Below, one piece after another: positions 20,701 to 27,828 of a stretch of 46,100 bases of DNA. Every line of letters starts with the position of its first letter. The first letter of the stretch is position 1. This DNA comes from a virus. The stretch is from the IMG/VR virus record IMGVR_UViG_3300035698_023263, positions 1-46,100 of that record. One strand, written 5' to 3'. The translations under genes and the position numbers were made by a program. The notes below the pieces were generated by a model, which did no database searches, was not told the DNA's origin, and saw only the letters and a program-made list of their open reading frames with translations.

Positions 20701-22931
20701 TTTATCTGTAAATCAGAAACTAGATTTCTAAAGAAAGATAAAGCCACCTCAATGTTATCAACATTGTTTCCGTCAGGTGTGTTGGTACTTTCTACCGACA
20801 GGTTACCACTCTTTATTGCAGAGGTAATAAATGTATTATAGTTATACGGGGCTCCCGTAATTAATAATGATATAACATTCATCACATCTTGTCCCGCAAA
20901 TGGGGTTTTGGTTAATGTGGGCGAGGTTTGTTCTCGAATTATATTTGAAGGATGCCCAGGGCCCTCAAAAGTATATGTTCCTACGCCGGATTTCCACCGG
21001 TACACAAACCCATCCGGATCATAAAATGTCCTTTGTAAATTCCTTTGACCGTCATTCTGTCGGTTAGTATCCCCAACCACATACAGATATTTAGTTAACG
21101 GCGACCCGAGGAACTTTGACCCGTTTTTGAACTTTACGCTTCCAGTAGCTAACAATCTTTCGTTCTCTGGAAGTAGTGCGGGCGTCTCTCCATCCACGAA
21201 ACCAGTCGAAGCATCAAACTCCAGTTTAAATGGAGATAACGGATCGTAAATCTCACGCTCGCGGACATCTACACCAGGCTTTACATTGATTTGTCCCTGC
21301 CTAAAATATTCAGAGTTGTCAAGTATCTCAACGGATAACTCATACTTGCCGCTACTATAACTTTCCGTAACCGTATTGACTATTCCTGCAAAAGTGTGGA
21401 CGCCAGCTGCTTGCCGGGTAAAATCGTTTCTCATCGATACCCACAGCCAGGTGGGGAAGTCAGGACCCACTATCGCGTCCTTCTCTATCTCCACAAAACT
21501 ATTCCTGTCCGTTCCTCCAAAAAATCCCGTAAGATTATTGAAGCTTTGTTCCAAATTACCTATCGTGCTATTTAACATGGACAATAGGTTGTTGCCTGGT
21601 GACGTAATCGTAGACTGATCGATACCAATAATCTTGTTATCCACCTGAGTCTTGGAACTCATGAATACATGCACTTCGTCCATGACCTGAATGATATTCT
21701 TGTTCATGAACTGCAAACGCATCTTTTCTCTGACATACTGGATTTCTTCCCGGTTTTCCTCGTTTTCTACATCGTTCAGCTCTTTAGCCTGAGTACGACG
21801 CAAATTCAAAATCAAATATGTGTTTTTAACTATGGTTTCGAAGGTTCTCTCTTCGGAACTGTTTAGACCGTTGGGTCCGGCCCTGCCGCTGGGGTCCAAA
21901 TCCACACTGGCCCCGATACCCAATACTCCAGGATCAAAAGTAAAAATAAGCTCCTGGCCTTCTTGATCAATGAATGCCCGAACCCGTTTGAATAAAATAG
22001 AGTCGTCGCTTGTTTTAATAACAATTGGGGCGGCACTCCTGAGCATCCTAGCTGAGGTCAGCTCTTGCATCAGCCTGTTGTTTTGCTTTGCTAGCTCTTC
22101 CCCAGAAAACTGGAACAAAAAAGAGTTTTTAGTCGGGTTGTATATGTCCGCTACGGCCTTGTCTATATCTAAATCCGTAATGTTCAGCATGTGGTACGGG
22201 TCTTCTATCTTCATGGCAGCTTTCCCGCCGCCTAATTTAGTGGACGTGGTGGTATTAATTGATGCTACCAAAGTAAGCTCGAATACTCCAGTGCCCTCTC
22301 CAAAATCTGAAGGCACATTAGGATCGACCAGCCACGTTGTGTACTGTGCTGGCTCCGAAAACGCCTGAAGCTTTCTAATTTGATCTATAATAGCTTTGGT
22401 TTTCGTATCATATACCTTAAACCCTAATGCGTCCAAAGCATCTAACCCAGATGACAATAGAGGTACCATATAGTCATCCATTACGCCTTTGGTCTGAATG
22501 ATCCTCTCCATCTTGGTGAGGCGCTCATATACCGATATGGCTTGACATTTGTTTTGAAATAAACGCCGGGTCGAACGCATAAAGTTCTTCTCTGCGTTGT
22601 CCATCAGATCAATACGGTAATTGTCAATTAAAGAAGAGAACAGCCTTTTTTTAACAACAATCGTTAAATCCGGCTCCTGCATAAGAGTTTCAAAATGCCT
22701 TGGCTTTACATTTCTGATATACCCGCTTTCTACATACGAACGGTGAGCCGACTGATCTACCTTGCTAGCAAAATCTCCCAGCGCACCATAGGCTACCATT
22801 TTTGTTGGATCATTAGGATCTGGGGCATCCAGGCTTCGGGGAGTATTCTCCGCCATACCCATCTGATCGTTCAATGAATTTAATGCGTCCTGGGCAAAAT
22901 CCTTAATTGGTGAAAGAAACCTTTTTCCCAT
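17769..22931 (-). CDS. Giant baseplate hub protein (gpD/gp27-like), 1720 aa
   Basis: Two regions resemble hub barrels. One, near residues 485-590, has PTWLWVSMRNDFTRQAAG and a KYELSVEILDNSEYF strand. The other, near 1370-1430, contains GNEFMQPGEVIYIESRDLLF, then FYVEGVSHNFDFGG and LTLTYGHNPGEYFP, which is the pattern of the late-control gpD / gp27 barrel. Between and before them are long helical and mixed segments; the last 200 residues are Gln/Ala-rich and look poorly ordered. Typical hub proteins have about 350-400 residues, so this one carries large insertions. It is followed at once by the spike gene, as expected for hub and spike. It would connect the tail tube end with the spike and anchor the wedges. 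A tape-measure function is less likely given the barrel motifs. Confidence 0.78.
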   Translation of the reverse strand: MGKRFLSPIKDFAQDALNSLNDQMGMAENTPRSLDAPDPNDPTKMVAYGALGDFASKVDQSAHRSYVESGYIRNVKPRHFETLMQEPDLTIVVKKRLFSSLIDNYRIDLMDNAEKNFMRSTRRLFQNKCQAISVYERLTKMERIIQTKGVMDDYMVPLLSSGLDALDALGFKVYDTKTKAIIDQIRKLQAFSEPAQYTTWLVDPNVPSDFGEGTGVFELTLVASINTTTSTKLGGGKAAMKIEDPYHMLNITDLDIDKAVADIYNPTKNSFLFQFSGEELAKQNNRLMQELTSARMLRSAAPIVIKTSDDSILFKRVRAFIDQEGQELIFTFDPGVLGIGASVDLDPSGRAGPNGLNSSEERTFETIVKNTYLILNLRRTQAKELNDVENEENREEIQYVREKMRLQFMNKNIIQVMDEVHVFMSSKTQVDNKIIGIDQSTITSPGNNLLSMLNSTIGNLEQSFNNLTGFFGGTDRNSFVEIEKDAIVGPDFPTWLWVSMRNDFTRQAAGVHTFAGIVNTVTESYSSGKYELSVEILDNSEYFRQGQINVKPGVDVREREIYDPLSPFKLEFDASTGFVDGETPALLPENERLLATGSVKFKNGSKFLGSPLTKYLYVVGDTNRQNDGQRNLQRTFYDPDGFVYRWKSGVGTYTFEGPGHPSNIIREQTSPTLTKTPFAGQDVMNVISLLITGAPYNYNTFITSAIKSGNLSVESTNTPDGNNVDNIEVALSFFRNLVSDLQINNLTWGNFIPFKKLIVNERSLKFLLQGQFSTQVASSKMSKIISERATLFDTITAVTADFSGNPNIFNVDLSGTLTSSSIAELRKARPAMTTSNPEVGTALGQIRALDSQLMEHQKELVRALGQSNTNDGNFRIWQDDFSYDPAYSGAGNEIGEDARAAQRAQLRKKIKYLTQRRLWKVKSNEDQNLFIVDDQYDKDYDIQAFEKALAGRMELFKSEYSDTFTQIGTVAGILGLEVFADTQGHIQARPPGFNKMPSSVFYRMVADRRRLYPKQLEALFVNQAEGLMERLEIIEDELRLRATALGIDNDAATVKFLSGPTTALALGPGANFVFTFLTSETTGFFGGQPFNIRAMVQQSQPDAREDVEKSPLKKISSSIAGQARQQALFNHNAQLKAVFNKESFQQVKPPVSQRYERIAGRLRLRKGMKVPSMTELFSNARGGTRTQGDVLKVVKEVSQFMTERQSLLKSLSNAIKNLEQGILINNDPKAGKAALFPFLNKKTEIPSIIEHMIEDEEEDDLGPGSGGRYIIKENQIISWNISEKPPEFTTIEVNGLFGEGYKEPPASLNFGRGKGSSNGLASAIGVDYDLWRMYGFKVGQARPAPFISNPESQAAPLATWMLNEQRRKIISGTVTISGNEFMQPGEVIYIESRDLLFYVEGVSHNFDFGGVFTTSLTLTYGHNPGEYFPTMLDIVGKGLYSKRHQANLVKHIRSGAANGSQPLGVLITDGLVPFETGYDFDPLTQLVEGKYGDQNRKVLTSMLTTLAGAETGLNKETNIEIRQYYNASKGTTADANLEAVANEVISWLKTPSKRRFGPESTGESTGTTLVAQGVQAVAGAITGSQPDPIQEGLKIADVEKKVSVISVDETNPRSPSGQAWQMSREVLSGSPAAPGITQDVTSQTYNIQPEEKALYSSILDIWVVFKNKKPTAETAKVIDQQESQAGQAEHAAVHEAQKQAQRPGIVPGGFGKSPFEDGSL

Positions 22932-22940
22932 AATTATCTC

Positions 22941-24011
22941 TTATAACCAGAAGGCATCCAAAAGGATATCGTTAGTATTATTTTTTTCAGCATTGCTGCC
23001 ACCCGGATGGTTAGCAAATCCATCAACTACCGCACCAAACAACGAAGGCTGGTCCACAGGCCGTTTACCTGCTGAAGTTTGTGGGCCCGGATTAAGCCGA
23101 CCAAACGAATGAGGCGGGCCACCTGGGCCAGAGTCACTAGGACCGAAGGACGGATGCTTGTGCCAAGCGTAGAAGTTGTTCCGGTATCCTCGCTTCTGAG
23201 TTACGTTAAAAGTAAATTGATAATCAAATAAACCGATATTGTCAGCGCTCTCAGTAAAACTAAAATTCTCAAAGTAGCCACGATACACTTCGCCCGACCA
23301 ATACATCTCAACTGTGAATGCCAACGTAGCTAAGGTTGGTTTATTTCTGGAATTTATTATGTTGGACTCTCTAGAGCCCCCTATTAAATCCCCTCCCAAT
23401 CCGGCCAGCTCGCCCACAAGACCACCGCCCAATCCTAATGGCCCATCACTTCCAAATAACAGATCGTCAAAACTCTCTTGCTCTGCTTTGTCCCGCTCAG
23501 CTTCTAAAAATAAAGCAAAAGGATCAAACATCAATTGCTCATTGCGATACACGTCCAACAATACATTAATTCCCTCAATACCTGAGGTGCCTGTCGTGCC
23601 ATCTACTGCCAGTGCCGTCAAGTCCTCGCCCCAATACTGTAAGGTATAACCGCCTTTAGTTCTCTGTTTCGTAATTAACTTTTTGTATTGATACTTAATG
23701 CTCTTGGGGTTCAAGTACATTTCCACCATAGGCCGTTCTGGCACCAACCACCTAATTAACTGACGAGTTGTTGTGCCGTCCCGATAAGGCGGATTTGCAC
23801 TCTGTCTGGTACCATACCCACTAGAGGACGGAAGGTTCCTAGCTTCAAAACCATACCCTCCACTTAGTGCTCCACCAGCCATACTGGCATGACGCATGGC
23901 ACTGTTCATGGCCGCGTTGGCAGCCCCTCCTATGGCATTTATGGGGGAACCACGGCTAATGTGTTGTCCCTCTATACCTCTTCCCTCAAACGGTGGCGAT
24001 AATGATGTCAT
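22941..24011 (-). CDS. Tube-to-hub adaptor / tail initiator candidate (356 aa)
   Basis: After a flexible Gly/Ser-rich N-terminus (about 70 residues), the sequence has PERPMVEMYLNPKSIKYQYK and GGYTLQYWGEDLTAL, then a variable Gly-rich loop and a strand pair reading VYRGYFENFSFTESAD and FDYQFTFNVTQKRGYRNNF. This pattern, with a membrane-free tube-like beta sandwich, is seen in adaptor proteins between tube and hub in contractile systems (the Pvc7/Afp7 or XkdP position). I see no clear LysM repeat. The gene lies between the tape-measure candidate and the hub, as such adaptors do. The assignment rests on position plus general fold pattern, so it is tentative. Confidence 0.7.
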   Translation of the reverse strand: MTSLSPPFEGRGIEGQHISRGSPINAIGGAANAAMNSAMRHASMAGGALSGGYGFEARNLPSSSGYGTRQSANPPYRDGTTTRQLIRWLVPERPMVEMYLNPKSIKYQYKKLITKQRTKGGYTLQYWGEDLTALAVDGTTGTSGIEGINVLLDVYRNEQLMFDPFALFLEAERDKAEQESFDDLLFGSDGPLGLGGGLVGELAGLGGDLIGGSRESNIINSRNKPTLATLAFTVEMYWSGEVYRGYFENFSFTESADNIGLFDYQFTFNVTQKRGYRNNFYAWHKHPSFGPSDSGPGGPPHSFGRLNPGPQTSAGKRPVDQPSLFGAVVDGFANHPGGSNAEKNNTNDILLDAFWL

Positions 24012-24013
24012 AA

Positions 24014-24586
24014 TTAATCCCCAACCCCAGAAATAGTCGATGGAGTTTGGCCACCGTTAGCTATTGATGCGTTCAACCTTGCTTGTCCAAGTACCTTTCC
24101 TTCCGGGGTTTGCAAAATGATCTTTATTTCCGATGGTGTTAAGCTAATCGAAGTTCCTGCGCCGGCCACACCAGGAGCCCCCGGTACGGTCGGCTCAACT
24201 GCCCCAGTGGGCCCTTCCGGCACTCCTGCAACTGGAGACCTTCTGCCGGCCGCTGCGGCAGCCGCCGCAGCCGCCGCAGATTGTGCTTCACGTAGTTCCG
24301 GCTTTTTGGCGGCGTTCTCTGCTGACTCAGATTGTACGTCACTTATACCAAGGCGTTTCTTGAGCCCGGGCCCCGAAGCCTTTAAAATTCCTTGGGCACT
24401 TTGTACTACCCGGTCGAGGGCAGCCGTAGCTTCAAGTGCCGGGCCTCTGTATGTGACGTCACCTGCTTGAAGGTTTTTTGCCCGCCCTCGTTCGACGCTC
24501 TTCACCCGTTTCTGTCGCCCAGCAACAGCTAAGTTGCCTCCACCCAGCGTTTTCCGTGCCTTGGCAGCCACAGCTATAACGCCCAC
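24014..24586 (-). CDS. Ala-rich tail-region protein with poly-Ala tract, start uncertain
   Basis: The protein is basic at the N-terminus (many Arg and Lys), then has a run of 10 Ala at about residues 104-113, a Gly/Pro-rich collagen-like hinge, and a short C-terminal strand-helix unit containing SLTPSEIKIILQTPEGKVLG. I do not recognise it. The GTG at 24586 lacks a ribosome-binding site. The frame stays open upstream to the previous stop at 24623 with no ATG, GTG or TTG, and the added residues (ANNTRLLADVGVIAVAAKAR) continue smoothly, so an ATT start near 24616 is possible. It lies between the tape-measure candidate and the adaptor, so a linker or assembly role in the lower tail is inferred. 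Confidence 0.65.
   Translation of the reverse strand: MGVIAVAAKARKTLGGGNLAVAGRQKRVKSVERGRAKNLQAGDVTYRGPALEATAALDRVVQSAQGILKASGPGLKKRLGISDVQSESAENAAKKPELREAQSAAAAAAAAAAGRRSPVAGVPEGPTGAVEPTVPGAPGVAGAGTSISLTPSEIKIILQTPEGKVLGQARLNASIANGGQTPSTISGVGD
24251..24285 (-). repeat. GCN trinucleotide tract encoding poly-Ala
   Basis: A short imperfect array of GCC/GCA/GCT-type triplets encodes the run of ten alanines in the Ala-rich protein. The codons are mixed, so the tract is only moderately prone to slippage, but its length may vary between isolates. Confidence 0.7.
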
Positions 24587-24622
24587 GTCGGCGAGTAATC
24601 TAGTATTGTTCGCAATCTCATG

Positions 24623-26113
24623 TCATTGATTTAATTGTCTCTTTTGGGTAGCATCATCAACTTTCATCGCCTCATCAACAGCTCCCCCAGTGGTATCTCT
24701 GGTGAAGTCTGTTAAGTTACCACCCGCCATGGCATCCAATAATCTGGACGCTCCCTTCTCCCCACCAACTATGTCTCCAAATGGGCCCTGGGTTAACATG
24801 GCTTGCTGTCTCATTCTGGTAGCAGCGGAGGCATCATCTTGAGATGCTTCTTCTAATGTCACTATTCGGCCGCCGAACTGTTTCATTAGGGTATCTTGCA
24901 TTTTTTTATACACTTCATCCATATTGCCATCGCGCATTAATTTCTCTATTTCAAATGCGCCCCGTAACCCTCCGGACCCACCAGTTTGAGCAGACATAAA
25001 TGCCCGCTGAGCAACGTTAAGATCAGCTATACCTCCTACCATCTTTTCTACAATTACCGTCGCTGGCTCAATACCCATACCGGTATTCATTAAAGCTTTG
25101 GTTAAACCGCCAGTCAAATTGATAACCGATCTCGTGTTATCACCAAACATTGCAAATCGGCGACTAATATTTATTATTGGCTTTTCCAAATCAGCAAATC
25201 CAACACCTAACTGCTGAGACAGCTTATAAGTTCTAGCTAGTAATTGCTCAGCTCCGTCGTACTTTCCGAAATTCCTAAATTGGAAAGTCAAAGCACTCAT
25301 GGAGTCAGCGAAATCACCAGTAGTTCCTCGGGCTAACCGAATAGCAGCTTCCAAACTGGTCATAGTTTGATCCTCGCCTGCACCCAATTTTATTGTCTGA
25401 TCATAAAGCCTGGGCAGCTTCATAATCTCGGCAACATATCCGCTAACCTCAGTTGAGGCTAAATTCACGGAGTTAGCAACCGCTGTGTTCGTGCTCTTGA
25501 ACCTCGTCATTTCCTGATCAAGACCGCCGACGAAACTTACACGATCTGCTGATTGGCCTTTGTCTTTCCCTGAAAACCCACCATGCCTAGCCCTTAGGGC
25601 AGTTAAATTGTTTTCATCTTCTCGGGCATAAGCAATTTGTTCCGCCCCTTCCTTAAATGGCTCTAAAGCTTTGGCAATTTTAGGTCCTAAAAATGAAAGC
25701 TTTTGTGCCGCTTCTATTACTGCCTGTATACTATCAGCTGTACCTCGGGCGCTTTTATTACCGAGCGTATTTGCAGTCTTCCAGTCTCGCATCACCCTGC
25801 TGGCACCCATTATTTTAAGGCTTAAAAATGAAATTGCCGTGCCAGCCAATTCAGCATTATCAACAAGACTGCGATTTTGGCCCAGGACGCCTTGGACAGC
25901 CTCGCCTAACTTTTTTTGTTGGTCAGCGGCCTTTTCGGCTGCGCCACCCATTGCTTCCGTTTCTTGGGAGACTCTTTTTGCGCCATCTCCTAGTAACTTT
26001 GCTCCATCAAGAAATTTTGCATTGACCTTGTCTAATATCCCATCAATATTACTCATCGTGGCGCTTAGGCCTGACATCGCTTCATTTATTTTTTTTACAA
26101 CCTCAGAGTCCAT
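24623..26113 (-). CDS. Tape-measure protein candidate (496 aa)
   Basis: The sequence is almost wholly helical and begins with a heptad-like region (about 1-75) with many Ala, Lys and Glu. A middle part contains RDWKTANTLG and GTTGDFADSMSALTFQFRNF, and ends in Gln/Asp-rich helices. Phrases such as LARTYKLSQQLGVGFADLEK and GGLTKALMNTGMGIEPATV resemble helical segments of TP901-type tape-measure proteins. It follows directly after the frameshifted chaperone pair, the standard place. It is short for a tape measure: at the usual 0.15 nm per residue it would give a tail of only about 75 nm. The start ATG at 26113 has AGGTGA upstream. The fallback reading is a chaperone-bound helical tail protein of other function. 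Confidence 0.65.
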   Translation of the reverse strand: MDSEVVKKINEAMSGLSATMSNIDGILDKVNAKFLDGAKLLGDGAKRVSQETEAMGGAAEKAADQQKKLGEAVQGVLGQNRSLVDNAELAGTAISFLSLKIMGASRVMRDWKTANTLGNKSARGTADSIQAVIEAAQKLSFLGPKIAKALEPFKEGAEQIAYAREDENNLTALRARHGGFSGKDKGQSADRVSFVGGLDQEMTRFKSTNTAVANSVNLASTEVSGYVAEIMKLPRLYDQTIKLGAGEDQTMTSLEAAIRLARGTTGDFADSMSALTFQFRNFGKYDGAEQLLARTYKLSQQLGVGFADLEKPIINISRRFAMFGDNTRSVINLTGGLTKALMNTGMGIEPATVIVEKMVGGIADLNVAQRAFMSAQTGGSGGLRGAFEIEKLMRDGNMDEVYKKMQDTLMKQFGGRIVTLEEASQDDASAATRMRQQAMLTQGPFGDIVGGEKGASRLLDAMAGGNLTDFTRDTTGGAVDEAMKVDDATQKRQLNQ

Positions 26114-26120
26114 GCGTCAC

Positions 26121-26477
26121 CTATTTTTGAATTCTTCGCCTACGATGTTTAAATTCTGTTAATGCATTCCTTTTCTGTGCTACCTCTCTCGCCTTGCGTA
26201 CCACATCAGTTGCCTCTTCCATCTCTTCTTCAGATGCCTCAAAGTCTGGATCATCTCTCTTTGCCATCTCTCTTGCCATATTAGCATTATGAAACGAACC
26301 TAAAAACAATGCATAATCTTTATAATTCTTGTGCATGTCCTCCTGATCTTGCATCCAACTTTGATACATCCATACCCACGTATATTCATCCATTTCCTCT
26401 ATGAATGGATCGTCAGGCGTGATGTGAAATGTTTTACACAGAAACCAGATGAACCTGTGATCTGGCTCCCTTACGAT
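26121..26477 (-). CDS. Tail assembly chaperone, -1 frame C-terminal extension
   Basis: This frame is reached by a -1 shift from the upstream chaperone at 26477-26483 and gives a 118-residue extension, for a fusion of 325 residues. It is open from the slip site; the first in-frame ATG, at 26393, is internal and has no good ribosome-binding site, which argues against a separate gene. The extension is acidic then basic, with DDPDFEASEEEMEEATDVV and a final KHRRRRIQK. In phage lambda the equivalent pair is gpG and gpGT, where the T part binds the tail tube and the G part the tape measure. The neighbours (tube before, tape measure after) match that arrangement. Confidence 0.88.
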   Translation of the reverse strand: MVREPDHRFIWFLCKTFHITPDDPFIEEMDEYTWVWMYQSWMQDQEDMHKNYKDYALFLGSFHNANMAREMAKRDDPDFEASEEEMEEATDVVRKAREVAQKRNALTEFKHRRRRIQK

Positions 26478-26483
26478 TTTTTT
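26437..26483 (-). promoter_or_regulatory. Programmed -1 ribosomal frameshift site
   Basis: The slippery heptamer A AAA AAA (26483-26477) lies in the correct phase: zero-frame codons GTA AAA AAA TCG TAA. The zero-frame stop comes one codon later. Starting 11 bases downstream is a perfect stem CCAGAT/ATCTGG (26465-26460 with 26450-26445). Its loop contains CACAG, which can pair with CTGTG at 26441-26437, so an H-type pseudoknot is possible, although the connecting loops are short (0-1 and 3 bases). Confidence 0.87.
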
Positions 26484-27097
26484 ACATTCTCAACCACTTC
26501 CTCTGCTTTGGTTCCTAAATCCTTGTTTAAACGATCCTGATGTGCATCTAACATCTTAGAATACTCTGACCACATCTTCGACACAACCATTTCTTCTAAT
26601 TCGTTTATTAACTTTATCTTATCTACAATCTTGTCTGATCCTATATAAGAATGAGTCGATTGACCATCAATCTGATAAATAGCATATGCCAGCGTACTAT
26701 TTCTAATGGTGAGCGCCTCGCCTACATTTGTGGTGGTTAGCGCCGCACGGTCCATAACATCACGTAACTCTTTGCTTTTCAAAGACCTAACGGAAAATGT
26801 TACATTCTCAATTACAACATCCTGAGTCAAACGGCCTATACCGATTAATACCTCAAAACGCTGAGCTGCAACCTTGGTGGCTCGATGAGAAGCTTCATGC
26901 TTCTGCCTACGAGCGTCTTCCCTTTGTTGCTCTATATCGTTGATGTTTGACCCTTCACTACTCCAACTACGACTAATTTGCTCCGGTTCGGGAGCCCGAT
27001 CCTCTTCATCCACTACTAATACTCCTTGTTCCTTTACTTCGCCTAGATCAATACTGCCAAGAGAACTCTGCACAGTCCTTCGTCTCCTGTGTTCCAT
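26471..27097 (-). CDS. Tail assembly chaperone, short form (lambda gpG-like)
   Basis: This 208-residue acidic, helical protein lies between the tail tube and tape-measure genes. The first 75 residues are highly charged and likely flexible (many Glu, Arg, Gln, Ser); the core has FEVLIGIGRLTQDVVIENVT and SLKSKELRDVMDRAAL. The last codons carry the -1 slip site, so part of the ribosomes make the 325-residue fusion described separately. The ATG has AGGAG 7 bases upstream. In known phages the two forms coat the tape-measure protein and recruit tube subunits, and are absent from the mature virion. Sequence similarity to known chaperones is not obvious by eye; the call rests on position and the frameshift. 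Confidence 0.86.
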   Translation of the reverse strand: MEHRRRRTVQSSLGSIDLGEVKEQGVLVVDEEDRAPEPEQISRSWSSEGSNINDIEQQREDARRQKHEASHRATKVAAQRFEVLIGIGRLTQDVVIENVTFSVRSLKSKELRDVMDRAALTTTNVGEALTIRNSTLAYAIYQIDGQSTHSYIGSDKIVDKIKLINELEEMVVSKMWSEYSKMLDAHQDRLNKDLGTKAEEVVENVKKS

Positions 27098-27115
27098 ACT
27101 TACACTCCTATTATC

Positions 27116-27131
27116 GGGGAGGAATTTCCCC
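27116..27131 (-). other. Short GC-rich hairpin upstream of tail chaperone
   Basis: A 5-bp stem GGGGA/TCCCC with a 6-base loop lies in the 77-base gap between tube and chaperone genes, just upstream of the chaperone ribosome-binding site. There is no T tract after it, so it is not a standard terminator. It could adjust translation or protect RNA ends. The function is not shown. Confidence 0.4.
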
Positions 27132-27174
27132 TACTGATATATATAACCAGTAATTTTAAAGACTTATTTGGAAC

Positions 27175-27801
27175 TTATAGATTGCTACCGTCGAAGGCAT
27201 TGATAAGCCCGGCGGCATCCAGAGCACCACGGTAAATACCAGTGTCGGCCTGGGTCTCAAAGTCGTTCATTCTTACGGATTTCAAATCGGAAATGGCCGA
27301 GTCAGCAGTTCCCTGCTTAACACTGTTAATAGCCTCGGCTTGCCAAGTCATCTCATCAACAATAATAAAATCTTCAGCACTATAGGTATACGAAATATTT
27401 TTAATCCATACGTTTTCGATTGTTGTAATTACAACATCGCTTTTGTCACCTTGAATTAAATCATAAACCTGAATGTTAAAAGGAACACGCTGGGCGCTAA
27501 CGTGAATAAATCCTCTCCTGAAGGCTTCTCCAACTCTCTTGCCATCGAACCTAGTTCTGGTGCACGAGCCGGAGATATTTGTTGACGCGCTTGGGGCACT
27601 ATCAATGAACCCATCCGTTCCAACTTCTGGTATCGTCTTTATTTGACGCTCTTCAGTAACTTGCAGCTTCGTTACCGCACCTACCGGCAAGTCATCAACT
27701 GCGATATAAATATTAGTGGATAAGTGAGTACCAGTCCTGTTTTGATTCGAAGCCGGATCTTTAATACTAGTAATACCATTCGTTACATTTCTAAGTGGCA
27801 T
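27175..27801 (-). CDS. Tail tube protein
   Basis: This 208-residue protein has a beta-sandwich pattern typical of contractile tail tubes: THLSTNIYIAVDDLPVGAVT, then LQVTEERQIKTIPEVGTDGF and the GSCTRTRFDGKRVGEAFRRG stretch, closing with ENVWIKNISYTYSAEDFIIV. The VGAVTxLxVxxxRxxxxIxExGTDG signature fits tube subunits that stack as hexamers inside the sheath. It follows the sheath gene by 27 bases and precedes the chaperone pair, the standard order. The ATG has GAGGT 6 bases upstream. No signal or membrane segments. Expression is expected to be high and late. Confidence 0.92.
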   Translation of the reverse strand: MPLRNVTNGITSIKDPASNQNRTGTHLSTNIYIAVDDLPVGAVTKLQVTEERQIKTIPEVGTDGFIDSAPSASTNISGSCTRTRFDGKRVGEAFRRGFIHVSAQRVPFNIQVYDLIQGDKSDVVITTIENVWIKNISYTYSAEDFIIVDEMTWQAEAINSVKQGTADSAISDLKSVRMNDFETQADTGIYRGALDAAGLINAFDGSNL

Positions 27802-27828
27802 AGTTTTACCTCAGATTGAGTGGCCCAA

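Noticed and set aside
26121-26393. Separate 90-residue gene from the ATG at 26393
   Set aside because: The frame is open from the slip site at 26477, no good ribosome-binding site precedes this ATG, and the arrangement is that of a -1 frameshift product.
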